Positions 36,157-44,895 of a DNA stretch of 64,000 nt are shown one piece after another. Source of the stretch: Parabacteroides gordonii MS-1 = DSM 23371 (GTDB lineage Bacteria > Bacteroidota > Bacteroidia > Bacteroidales > Tannerellaceae); assembly GCF_000969825.1 (NCBI RefSeq), contig NZ_KQ033919.1, forward strand, positions 3,360,749 through 3,424,748, read 5' to 3'. The translations under genes and the position numbers were made by a program. Every line of letters starts with the position of its first letter. The stretch's first letter is position 1. Below the pieces are notes generated by a model. That model was not told the origin of the DNA and ran no database searches. It saw nothing but the letters and a program-made list of their open reading frames with translations.

Positions 36157-36231
36157 ATGTCCATCGGCTATGTGCGCCAAGACTATGCACATGCGCCATT
36201 TTCTTTCGTTTTTGATTTTTATGAGTTCTAA
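36157..36231 (+). CDS. 24-codon leader ORF with strong Shine-Dalgarno
   Basis: ATG at 36157 is preceded by AAAAGGAGGAAATT, by far the best Shine-Dalgarno in this part of the window, and the frame runs 24 codons to TAA at 36229-36231, 18 bases before the susC start. It contains MSIGYVRQDY, then an aromatic-rich end. SusC itself has no good Shine-Dalgarno, so translation of this peptide may help ribosomes reach susC, or act as a leader peptide. A second tiny frame (MSVV, 36033-36047) with AAAGGAGA lies upstream. Whether either peptide is made is unknown. Confidence 0.4.
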   Translation: MSIGYVRQDYAHAPFSFVFDFYEF

Positions 36232-36249
36232 TCACTAATTAATTATGTT

Positions 36250-39200
36250 ATGAATTACACAAAGAAAGTCATTTTTGTGCCTATGGCTTTATTTTGTCTT
36301 AGTTTGCCTTCGATGGCTGAGAGTAATATCTCTGCAAAGCAGGCAACGACAGAGTTGAGTGCAAGCATTGAACATTCTGCAGTAGCGGTACAAGAGTCCG
36401 CATCCACAACTCAGAATGCCCGTAGGGTAACAGGTATTGTAAAAGATGAGAATGGTGATCCGGTAATTGGTGCCAGCGTTGTTGAAACGGGGACTACTAA
36501 CGGTATTATGACGGATGTCGACGGTCGGTTTGAACTGTCTGTCCCGTCTAACGCATCACTACAAATCTCTTATGTGGGTTTTGTTACCCAGACAATCAAA
36601 CCGGGAAACCGGAATAATCTCCAGATCGTATTGCAGGAAGACAGCCAGGCACTCGACGAAGTGGTAGTAGTGGCTTTCGGTAAGACAACTAAAGAAGCGT
36701 TTACCGGTTCAGCCGGTATCTTAAAAGCGGATGATCTTCTTAAAGCACAGGTTGTTAACCCCGCCAGTGCGTTGGCCGGACGTGTTGCCGGTGTGCAGTT
36801 GAGCAACACTTCCTCACAGCCGGGTAGTTCGCCTTCCATTACCATCCGTGGTTTCGGTTCTATTTCTTCAGATACTGAACCTCTGATCGTTGTCGACGGG
36901 ATGCCTTTCGATGGGGACTTGAACCTGATCAACTCCAATGATATCGAGTCGATGACCGTATTGAAAGATGCTGCATCCAATGCCTTGTATGGTGCCCGCG
37001 GTGCTAACGGGGTGATTATGATCACGACGAAGAAAGGTAAGAGCGGAGATGCAAAAGTAAGCGTCGATGCTAAATGGGGTGTCAACAGTAACGGTTTGCA
37101 GAACTATAAGTCGACCAACGCACAGGAGTTCTATGAAACTTATTATAAGATGCTGTATAACTATTATACAACGGAAAGCGGAGGAGGTTTGTCGTCTACC
37201 GATGCGCATGCACAGGCTAATCGTCATCTGACTAGTTCGTCGAGTGGTGTAGGTCCTGGTTATATGGTTTATTCAGTTCCCGACGGACAGGATTTTATCC
37301 AGCAGGGAGGTGTGATGAATCCGAATGCAACTATGGGAACCCTCTATAAATATAATGACAGACAATTCTGGCTGCAGGCCGACGATTGGGAAGAAGAAGG
37401 ATTGCAGAACGGTTTCCGTCAGGAATACAATGTGTCTATATCCGGAGCATCCGACCGTATCAACTACTATACCTCAGTGGGTTACCTGGATCAGGATGGT
37501 ATTCAGGAAGGATCGGCCGTGAAGCGTCTGACTGCCCGTGCAAAGCTCGATTACCAGGCAAAGACATGGTTGAAAGTCGGTGCAAACTTCAACTATTCCA
37601 AGTACGATTACAGCCAGACTTATGAAGGAACTATCGGTACCGGAACTATCTGGAGTACGATCAAGACACAGGCTCCTATCTATCCGGTTTATTTCCGTGA
37701 TGCCAATAAAAATATCATGGTCGACCAGTGGGGAGAGAAAATGTATGACTTCGCTAAAAATTATGATTTGAACCGCGGAGGAGGTGTAGGTGGTAACGGT
37801 ATCTTTACGAATAAATACAGAACGGATGAAACAACCGGTAACTCATTTATTGCCAGTGGTTATGCCGATATTAACCTGACGAAAGACCTTACATTCACTT
37901 TCAATGCCAATGCTTATGATTACGACCGGCGTTATACGTATGCAAAAAGTCCTTTTGTTGATTACTATACAGACTCGTCCGACAACGGTTCGCTCGAAAA
38001 AAGATCTCTGCGTACATTTACATATAATACCCAGCAGCTGTTGAATTACAATAAGCAGTTTGGTAAACATGACGTAAGTGCACTGCTTGGACATGAATAT
38101 TATGATTACAAATATGAGTACCTGAAAGCTTCCGGTTATAACTTCGGAATAGACGGTACGCGTGAGTTGGCTACTGTTCTGAACCTGGACAATAATCCGA
38201 CTTCTTACTCCCGGTCTTACAACAACGAAGGTTATTTCTTCCGTGCGATGTATAATTATGATGCGAAGTATTTCGGTTCGGTATCTTACCGTCGTGACGC
38301 TTCTTCCAACTTCTCGAAAGATAACCGTTGGGGTAACTTCTGGTCGGTAGGCGGTGCATGGCTTATCTCAAAAGAGCAGTTCTATAATATCCCCTGGGCG
38401 AATAGCATGAAACTGAAAGCTTCTGTTGGTTCGCAGGGTAACGATAATATCGGTTCGTATATCGGTGATGTTTTGTATGCCGACTCTTATACTATTGTCA
38501 ACAATGATAATGAAGCGGCTTATCAGTGGCGGCAGAAAGGTGCCAGTGATATTACCTGGGAAACCAATACGAACTGGAATGTGGGTTTGGAATTCGATCT
38601 GTTCCAGGGACGCCTGGGTGGTAGCGTAGATTATTTCTACCGCAAAACGAGTGATATGCTGTTCTCCCTTAACACGCCTCCTTCAATCGGTTACACCAGT
38701 TATTATATCAACCTGGGAGATATGCGTAACTCGGGTCTTGAACTGGTTTTACAGGCTACGCCGATACGTAACAAAGATTTCCAGTGGGATATAAACTTCA
38801 ATATCACGCATGTGAAGAATAAGGTGTTGACTTTGCCTGATAAGATTAAGACAACGAAGGTGGAAGGCCATGACGGATATGTCAATCTGGATAAATCGTT
38901 TGTGTCCAAATACAAATATTTCGTGGCAGAAGGTCTTTCTCTTTATACCTGGTACTTGCCGAAGTTTGCCGGTCTTGATCCGGACACAGGAGAATCGTTG
39001 TTCTATAAAGATATTCTGGACGATGCAGGCAATGTGACAGGACAGGAAACAACCAAGGATGTGAATCAGGCAACCGATTATCTGATTGGTGACGCGCTGC
39101 CTAAGTTCTCCGGTGGTTTGGGTACGACGCTCAGATACCGTAACTTCGATTTCTCAATCAACCTGAACTACCAGATCGGTGGTAAAGCATACGACTATGT

Positions 39201-39588
39201 CTATCAGCTGCTGATGCATACCGGAGGAACATCTTCTACCAACTGGCATAAGGATATTTTCAACGCATGGACTCCTGAAAATACGAATACCAGTGTTCCG
39301 CGCCTGATGTTCTCTGAAACTTATTCGCAGGCTTCACGTTCAGACCGTTTCATTACGAATGCAAGCTATGTGAATCTTCAGAATATCAACTTCGGATACA
39401 CATTGCCTTCGAGCCTGACACAAAAGTATAACATACAGAATATACGTGTTTACTTCTCTGGCGAAAATCTGTTGTACCTCTCTGCACGGCAGGGATTTGA
39501 CCCACGTTATACACTGAAAGGATATAGCAACTCGGAACTTTATTCTCCGATACGTACAATCTCGGGAGGTATTTCATTGACATTCTAA
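36250..39588 (+). CDS. SusC/RagA TonB-dependent outer membrane receptor without STN domain
   Basis: An 1,112-residue TonB-dependent importer. The signal segment (FVPMALFCLSLPSMA) is followed by a 40-residue linker in place of an STN domain, then a carboxypeptidase-regulatory-like domain (VTGIVKDENGDPVIGASVVE), the TonB box region LDEVVVVAFGKTTKEAF, the plug (ITIRGFGSISSDTEPLIVVD) and the barrel ending GGISLTF. Without STN it should not signal to FecR; expression instead appears to depend on the invertible promoter 310 bases upstream. SusD follows after 19 bases. No glycan enzymes are linked, so the substrate is unknown. Confidence 0.95.
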   Translation: MNYTKKVIFVPMALFCLSLPSMAESNISAKQATTELSASIEHSAVAVQESASTTQNARRVTGIVKDENGDPVIGASVVETGTTNGIMTDVDGRFELSVPSNASLQISYVGFVTQTIKPGNRNNLQIVLQEDSQALDEVVVVAFGKTTKEAFTGSAGILKADDLLKAQVVNPASALAGRVAGVQLSNTSSQPGSSPSITIRGFGSISSDTEPLIVVDGMPFDGDLNLINSNDIESMTVLKDAASNALYGARGANGVIMITTKKGKSGDAKVSVDAKWGVNSNGLQNYKSTNAQEFYETYYKMLYNYYTTESGGGLSSTDAHAQANRHLTSSSSGVGPGYMVYSVPDGQDFIQQGGVMNPNATMGTLYKYNDRQFWLQADDWEEEGLQNGFRQEYNVSISGASDRINYYTSVGYLDQDGIQEGSAVKRLTARAKLDYQAKTWLKVGANFNYSKYDYSQTYEGTIGTGTIWSTIKTQAPIYPVYFRDANKNIMVDQWGEKMYDFAKNYDLNRGGGVGGNGIFTNKYRTDETTGNSFIASGYADINLTKDLTFTFNANAYDYDRRYTYAKSPFVDYYTDSSDNGSLEKRSLRTFTYNTQQLLNYNKQFGKHDVSALLGHEYYDYKYEYLKASGYNFGIDGTRELATVLNLDNNPTSYSRSYNNEGYFFRAMYNYDAKYFGSVSYRRDASSNFSKDNRWGNFWSVGGAWLISKEQFYNIPWANSMKLKASVGSQGNDNIGSYIGDVLYADSYTIVNNDNEAAYQWRQKGASDITWETNTNWNVGLEFDLFQGRLGGSVDYFYRKTSDMLFSLNTPPSIGYTSYYINLGDMRNSGLELVLQATPIRNKDFQWDINFNITHVKNKVLTLPDKIKTTKVEGHDGYVNLDKSFVSKYKYFVAEGLSLYTWYLPKFAGLDPDTGESLFYKDILDDAGNVTGQETTKDVNQATDYLIGDALPKFSGGLGTTLRYRNFDFSINLNYQIGGKAYDYVYQLLMHTGGTSSTNWHKDIFNAWTPENTNTSVPRLMFSETYSQASRSDRFITNASYVNLQNINFGYTLPSSLTQKYNIQNIRVYFSGENLLYLSARQGFDPRYTLKGYSNSELYSPIRTISGGISLTF

Positions 39589-39607
39589 TCATTAAAAGGA
39601 AAACATC

Positions 39608-41494
39608 ATGAAAAAATATAAGATATTTCTTGCTGCTGTCGCTCTTCTGGGATTGAGCAGTTGCATCGAAGAAAAAATACCAACAGAATATGTGTTGGAC
39701 AGTCAGATACAAGCCTCGGAAACAGCCTTGCAGGGGATGGTCAATTCCATTTATACCTCGATGGGCGGATATATAAATGATGACGGGGGGATTGAAATGA
39801 TTTCTTATGCCAGCATGCGTGCCATGCTCGAACATAGTACGACCCAGCTGGTTTGCTCCGGCGCGAACGGTTATAATACGATGGGGGCTTACTGTTATGG
39901 AGCGATAAGTGCCACGGGATCTAATCGCGGACTTTATCCTTCTTATCTCTACTATGCTTATCTTAAGAATGTGAATGATATTATCGGTCTGATCGATGTG
40001 GATGATCTGGATGATTCCAAAAGGGGGTATCTGGGGATCAGTTACGCTTACCGGGCACTTTATTATCTGGATCTGGTTCAGATCATGGAATATAAGAAAC
40101 CTACCGATAGCCGTTTCAGCTATGTGAGTCCTGAAAACGACCTGACCAATCTGGGGGTACCCATTGTAACGGAGAAAACGACCGGCGAAGAGGCATCGAA
40201 TAATCCGCGTGCAACGGTGGATGCTGCCTATGATTTGATCCTTAGTGACTTGCAACAGGCGGAAACTTATCTGGACGGTTATGCACGTACGGATAAAACC
40301 CAACCGAACCTGGCTGTTGTGTATGGCTTGTATGCCCGTGCTTATGCTAACCTGGCTTCGCGTGTAAATACTTCCGCTTCTTACAAAGATGAAGCTTCTT
40401 ACTGGCAGAAATCCGGTGAATATGCGGATAAGGCTATTTCTGTTGCCGGTTGTACACCGTTGACGGAGGCGCAATGGACGGATCCTACGAACGGCTTCAA
40501 TAACCGTAACTCTCAGAATTCGTGGATGTGGGCGACTTCTATTTCAGAAGGCAACACGACTGCGGCAACAGGAAACGACCAGTCGTTCTCTTTCGCTATG
40601 ATCTTCGGGACTGAAACCAATTTCAGTTCTTACGGTTGGCGTGTAGGGCGTTCGCTCGATCGTAAGTGGTACGAACGTCTGTCCGATAACGATTTCCGTA
40701 AGAAATCGTGGTTGGCTCCTAACTTCCTCTATGAATCGACCAATCAGAAAGAGGGTGAACCTTATCTGGTGGAAAGAAATGCCGACGGTAAGTTTATCAA
40801 TAATAAATGGGCAGTAAATGATGAGAGTACGAGTTCGGTTCAGAGCGATTGGACAGACAGCTATTCCGGATATGGCCCTGACAAGTATCAGTATCAGTTG
40901 AACAGCAGTCCGTCATGGATCCGTTCACGTATCAACTCGTCTTATGGCTTCCAGTCGTGGCCGTGGGTATATGTAAACATTAAGTTCCGTCCGCATAATG
41001 GCGATTACCGTACACATTCGATTGGTGGTGCTATCGATTATCCCATCATGCGTATCGAAGAAATGTATTTCCTGAAAGCGGAAGCGGCACTTCATACTTC
41101 CGGTGTTCCTGCAGCAGCGGCAGCTCTGGAAACAATAGTAAAAACGCGTAATCCTTCATATACCTGTACAGCAACTACTGCCGATGCATTCCTGGATGAA
41201 TATATCTTCCAGAAAGGCGTGGAATTCTGGGGTGAGGGTGTCAACTATTTCGATGCCAAACGTCTGGAAGTGGGTATTCATCGTGCATACTTCGGTACGA
41301 ACTGCGAACGTTACCAGCATTGTCTGGATATGGACGGCGTATTTGTGGGATGGACTCCGGGATGGAACCAGGCGGAACTGAATGCCAATCCGGCTATCTT
41401 CCATTACAATAATCCTTATACAAATCCGACGACTTATTATATCTATAAGTCTAATGACGATTTCAGACCTTATTATGGTACAGAAATAAAATAA
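39608..41494 (+). CDS. SusD/RagB family outer membrane lipoprotein
   Basis: A 628-residue SusD homologue, longer than the two others here (514 and 542). Lipoprotein signal LAAVALLGLSSC, then EEKIPTEYVLDSQIQASETA in place of the usual N-terminal motif, YLGISYAYRALYYLDLVQIM in the TPR-like region, and a C-terminal block with PIMRIEEMYFLKAEAAL and QKGVEFWGEGVNYFDAKRLE. It pairs with the SusC just upstream; both would be switched together by the invertible promoter. The terminator at 41514-41548 ends the operon. Confidence 0.95.
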   Translation: MKKYKIFLAAVALLGLSSCIEEKIPTEYVLDSQIQASETALQGMVNSIYTSMGGYINDDGGIEMISYASMRAMLEHSTTQLVCSGANGYNTMGAYCYGAISATGSNRGLYPSYLYYAYLKNVNDIIGLIDVDDLDDSKRGYLGISYAYRALYYLDLVQIMEYKKPTDSRFSYVSPENDLTNLGVPIVTEKTTGEEASNNPRATVDAAYDLILSDLQQAETYLDGYARTDKTQPNLAVVYGLYARAYANLASRVNTSASYKDEASYWQKSGEYADKAISVAGCTPLTEAQWTDPTNGFNNRNSQNSWMWATSISEGNTTAATGNDQSFSFAMIFGTETNFSSYGWRVGRSLDRKWYERLSDNDFRKKSWLAPNFLYESTNQKEGEPYLVERNADGKFINNKWAVNDESTSSVQSDWTDSYSGYGPDKYQYQLNSSPSWIRSRINSSYGFQSWPWVYVNIKFRPHNGDYRTHSIGGAIDYPIMRIEEMYFLKAEAALHTSGVPAAAAALETIVKTRNPSYTCTATTADAFLDEYIFQKGVEFWGEGVNYFDAKRLEVGIHRAYFGTNCERYQHCLDMDGVFVGWTPGWNQAELNANPAIFHYNNPYTNPTTYYIYKSNDDFRPYYGTEIK

Positions 41495-41513
41495 AGGGAT
41501 TTGATTGAAAAGA

Positions 41514-41548
41514 AAAAGGTATGTCACGGGTGTGGCATACCTTTTTTG
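41514..41548. terminator. Bidirectional terminator between susD and sufE
   Basis: AAAAAGGTATG and CATACCTTTTTT form a long stem with A and T runs on either side, so it can stop both convergent transcripts. Confidence 0.9.
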
Positions 41549-41580
41549 TCTCTTGCCGGAAACTGTTCGTTTACCGGTTA

Positions 41581-42012
41581 TTATTTACCTGCTTCTTCTT
41601 TTGTCTTGTAAGCCAGCGCATACATACGCATCTGTTTAACCATGGCAACCAGCCCGTTCGAACGGGTAGGCGAAAGATGCTCTTTCAGGCCGATCTGTTC
41701 GATAAAATAGAGGTCGGTATCCAGGATCTCCTGTGGTGTGTGGCCTGACAGGACATTGATCAGCAGCGATACGATCCCTTTTACTATAACGGCATCGCTT
41801 TCACCTTTGAATATAATCTTACCGTCCTCATAGTCTGCCTGAAGCCATACGCGGCTCTGGCATCCCTCGATCAGGTTGCTTTCTGTTTTATACTTGTCTT
41901 CCAGCGCGGGAAGGGAGTTGCCTAAATCGATCAGCAACGCATACTTGTCCATCCAGTCGTCGAAGGCTGAGAACTCTTCAATAACATTGTCCTGAAGTTC
42001 GTTGATAGTCAT
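41581..42012 (-). CDS. sufE: SufE family sulfur acceptor protein
   Basis: A 143-residue SufE-type protein that accepts persulfide sulfur from SufS and passes it to the SufBCD scaffold. The active cysteine is Cys51 in LIEGCQSRVWLQ, the same position as in E. coli SufE. Full family length; the C-terminal half contains FIEQIGLKEHLSPTRSNGL, also typical. The partner SufS is encoded about 8 kb away on the other strand. It lies 10 bases after the glutaminyl cyclase gene in the same direction, so the two may share a transcript. Confidence 0.93.
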   Translation of the reverse strand: MTINELQDNVIEEFSAFDDWMDKYALLIDLGNSLPALEDKYKTESNLIEGCQSRVWLQADYEDGKIIFKGESDAVIVKGIVSLLINVLSGHTPQEILDTDLYFIEQIGLKEHLSPTRSNGLVAMVKQMRMYALAYKTKEEAGK

Positions 42013-42022
42013 CGTTGTATTA

Positions 42023-43021
42023 TTATTTCTTTTGTCTGTTATATACTACTTCCAGTACCGTTTGCCCTACGGCTTTGAGGGTTTCGCGGTCGATATTCTC
42101 CATATTGTCTTTCTGGGTATGCCAGTACCAACCGAAGCCGTGATCGCTCTCCGGATCGTAATTGATAATGTCGATGCAAGGGATGTTACGGCCTTTGATC
42201 ACATACTCGTGGTCGTCGGTAATGGCACCGCCTGTTGCATTGATAAAGTACTTGCCGTATCCCAGGTTGCGGGCTGTGCTCCAAACCATTTCTACAATAT
42301 TACCTGCTTTACTCAGTGAGAGTTGTTCTTTAAAAAAGGTAGCGTTTTTGGCGCCTACCATGTCGAGCAGGATACCGAAGTCGGCCCGGTAGTTCGGAAC
42401 GTGCGGGTTCTTAGCCCAGAACTGCGTACCCAGACACCAGGTATCAGGTTTGTAATCGTTCACAAATTCGGGAGTACCATAATCTTCGGCATCGAAGAAG
42501 ATGATGTCGACGCCTATTCCCGGATCTTTTTGTCCGATCTGGCGGGCGATCTCGAGCAATGCACCTACGCCGCTACCACCGTCGTCGGCACCGTCGATCG
42601 GTTTACGGTAGTTCGCAGGGTCGGGATCGTGGTCTGAATAAGGACGCGAATCCCAATGGGCGAAGAGTAAAATACGTTTATTATTGTCCGGATTGAAAGA
42701 CCCTATGATGTTCTTGGCTTCCAGCCCCGTATTGTCGTATGCGGTAAGAGTCGCTTCCTGTTCGTAGACTTTGGCACCGAAGCGTTTCAGTTCGGAGGCC
42801 AGGTAGTTGCCGCAAGCTTTGTGTGCTTGGGAATTCGGAACACGTGGGCCGAACTTTACCTGATTTTCTACGTATGTGTAAGCACTGTCGGCGTTAAAAG
42901 AAGGTGTGCTTGTAACAGGTACGGCCTGGCTGACTGTCGTTTTCTCCTGTTGCTGATTCTTTGCCTGGCTGCATGCCAAAAGTGAACAGGCTAGTAGTGT
43001 TATATACAAAATATGCATCAT
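42023..43021 (-). CDS. Glutaminyl-peptide cyclotransferase, M28-like lipoprotein
   Basis: A 332-residue zinc enzyme of the peptidase M28 fold, close to the animal-type glutaminyl cyclase of Porphyromonas gingivalis. It turns N-terminal glutamine of exported proteins into pyroglutamate in the periplasm. The lipobox is LACSLLAC; zinc and acidic sites include LFAHWDSRPYSDHDPD, GADDGGSGVGALLEIA and FFDAEDYG, and a late histidine in YDPESDHGFGWYWHTQKDN. An M28 aminopeptidase is the main alternative, but the HWDSRP and FGWYWHTQ motifs favour the cyclase. ATG codons at 43021 and 43018 are both possible starts. Confidence 0.88.
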   Translation of the reverse strand: MMHILYITLLACSLLACSQAKNQQQEKTTVSQAVPVTSTPSFNADSAYTYVENQVKFGPRVPNSQAHKACGNYLASELKRFGAKVYEQEATLTAYDNTGLEAKNIIGSFNPDNNKRILLFAHWDSRPYSDHDPDPANYRKPIDGADDGGSGVGALLEIARQIGQKDPGIGVDIIFFDAEDYGTPEFVNDYKPDTWCLGTQFWAKNPHVPNYRADFGILLDMVGAKNATFFKEQLSLSKAGNIVEMVWSTARNLGYGKYFINATGGAITDDHEYVIKGRNIPCIDIINYDPESDHGFGWYWHTQKDNMENIDRETLKAVGQTVLEVVYNRQKK

Positions 43022-43040
43022 TACTGTTTAGATTATCTAT

Positions 43041-44819
43041 TTATCCATTATAGGCAGTTTGCACGCGCGACATGACCCGCAGCAAATTTCCTCCCCATAT
43101 CTTTGCTATATCATTCTCACTATATCCCTCTTTCAGAAGCCTTACAGTGATATTTATCAGTTCGTTACTTGCCCGGCAGCCGATCAGCTCGCCGTCGCCG
43201 TCAAAATCGGAACCGATGCCTACATGGTTGATCCCGATCAGGTTTACAATATGATTGATGTGGCGGACAGCGTCGGTAAGAGATGCCTTTTCTGCATCTT
43301 CGTTGATAAAGCCCTTGTACAGGCAGATTTGCACGACGCCTTGTTTGGCAGCCAGCGCTTTCAACTGATCGTCGGTCAGATTGCGCGGATGGTTGCACAA
43401 GGCACGGGCGGAAGAGTGGGAGGCGATGATCGGCAGTTGGCTGAGTTCCAGCGCATCGTAAAATGTGCTTTCGGCAGCATGCGATACGTCTACCATAATA
43501 CCCAACCGATTCATTTCCGCTACCACTTCTTTGCCGAAAGGACTCAGACCGCCCCATTCCGCTTCTCCGCGGGCAGAGTCGCATATATCGTTGCTACCGT
43601 TGTGGCAGAGCGTGATATAGCTGACTCCAAGCTTCTTGAAGCGAGCAATGTTACCAAGATCCTTACCAATGGCGTACCCGTTTTCTATTCCGAGCATGAT
43701 CGCTTTCTTCCCGGCATCTTTCGTTACCCATACTTCCTGCGGAGTATGGGCAATGTTCATCCGGCCCCGGTTTATCTCCATCTGGCGGTGAATCTCATTC
43801 AACCGGTTTATGGCGAAATCTGTAGCCTGGTGCAATGAAGCATCGTCCCGTTTCCCTTGCGGAATATAGGCAACCATGATGGCTGCATCGACCAAGCCTT
43901 CTTCCATGAGCGGAAGATTTACTTTGCCACCTTCTTTCTCTCCGAGATTGAACTGGCCGGGGAAGATCATCGGGGTATCCGTATGCGAATCAAGTATTAC
44001 GTTTCGCTGATGAATGCGTTTGGCTTCTTTGAACAGGCGGGCAGCTTCCACATGATGTTTGAACAACTCCTGCATTAATTCGTCTCCGTTGGAAGCCATT
44101 GCTTCCGGATGCCATTGAACGCTGAATATTTCCTTTTCCGGATGTTCCATAGCTTCGTTGATACCATCGGGGGCTACAGCCGTCTCCCTGAATTCGGGGG
44201 CAACCTCTTTTATTGCCTGGTGATGGAAAGAGTTGACAAGTACATTTGTTTCCTTCTTTAAAATCTCAAACAGGCGGGAGGTCGGATCGGTGATCCGGAC
44301 GGAGTGGGAAGCATATTCACGTGATAATGTCTGGCTGTGTTTGATCAGCTTGCCTTCATGTTGCGAATAAATATCCTGATAAACGGAACCGCCGAATGCC
44401 ACATTGATGATCTGGTGGCCACGGCAAATACCCATGACCGGTAACTGGCGGTTGGTAGCCAAACGAAGAAGTATCAGGTCGAACTCATCGCGGAAAGTAT
44501 CCACGTCCTGTAGTTGAGGAACCGGCTCTTCCGATACATAAAGCGGATTCATATCGCCGCCGCCGCTTATCAGTAATCCGTCCAGTCCGGATACGATGGC
44601 TGTAATCGCCTCTATATCTGTGATTACCGGGATCAGCACCGGAGCACCTCCGGCCTGCAGTACGGATTGTACGTATGTCTCGGCTATACAGGAAAGTCCG
44701 TCTTTCCGGTTTGAAGATATTCCTATGCGGGGAGGTTGAGGTTTTTCTTTCTTTGGTGTAAAGTTGTCAACTTCCCTGTATAAGGCTTCTAAACTCGGAC
44801 GACGGACTTGCATATTCAT
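43041..44819 (-). CDS. Fusion of a class I glutamine amidotransferase (C26) and membrane dipeptidase (M19)
   Basis: A 592-residue two-domain protein. Residues about 30-255 form a class I amidotransferase of the peptidase C26 / gamma-glutamyl hydrolase (PuuD-like) type: GLLISGGGDMNPL, nucleophile Cys132 in MGICRGHQIINVAFGG and the His/Glu motif VQWHPEA. Residues about 270-590 form a renal-dipeptidase-like M19 domain with metal ligands in ILDSHTDTP, the histidine of IMVDVSHA, ASHSSARALCNHPRN and GSDFDGDG. No signal peptide is seen, so a cytoplasmic site is likely. The fusion suggests sequential removal of a gamma-glutamyl group and cleavage of the remaining dipeptide, for example from glutathione or peptidoglycan fragments (inference). 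It lies 19 bases upstream of the cyclase gene. Confidence 0.88.
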   Translation of the reverse strand: MNMQVRRPSLEALYREVDNFTPKKEKPQPPRIGISSNRKDGLSCIAETYVQSVLQAGGAPVLIPVITDIEAITAIVSGLDGLLISGGGDMNPLYVSEEPVPQLQDVDTFRDEFDLILLRLATNRQLPVMGICRGHQIINVAFGGSVYQDIYSQHEGKLIKHSQTLSREYASHSVRITDPTSRLFEILKKETNVLVNSFHHQAIKEVAPEFRETAVAPDGINEAMEHPEKEIFSVQWHPEAMASNGDELMQELFKHHVEAARLFKEAKRIHQRNVILDSHTDTPMIFPGQFNLGEKEGGKVNLPLMEEGLVDAAIMVAYIPQGKRDDASLHQATDFAINRLNEIHRQMEINRGRMNIAHTPQEVWVTKDAGKKAIMLGIENGYAIGKDLGNIARFKKLGVSYITLCHNGSNDICDSARGEAEWGGLSPFGKEVVAEMNRLGIMVDVSHAAESTFYDALELSQLPIIASHSSARALCNHPRNLTDDQLKALAAKQGVVQICLYKGFINEDAEKASLTDAVRHINHIVNLIGINHVGIGSDFDGDGELIGCRASNELINITVRLLKEGYSENDIAKIWGGNLLRVMSRVQTAYNG

Positions 44820-44854
44820 AGGAATGAATAATTATCAATTAATAATTAATAACA

Positions 44855-44882
44855 GGCAAGCAACGACAAACGGTTACTTGCC
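44855..44882 (-). terminator. Hairpin after gyrB
   Basis: GGCAAG (44855-44860) pairs with CTTGCC (44877-44882), with extra AAC/GTT pairing inside, just past the gyrB stop. The minus-strand 3' side is T-rich but not a clean U run. Confidence 0.5.
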
Positions 44883-44895
44883 AATTACCGGAAAC

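Noticed and set aside
39386-40474. A 362-codon minus-strand frame across the susC/susD junction
   Set aside because: Its product is a low-complexity mix without domain features, and both opposite-strand genes are certain.
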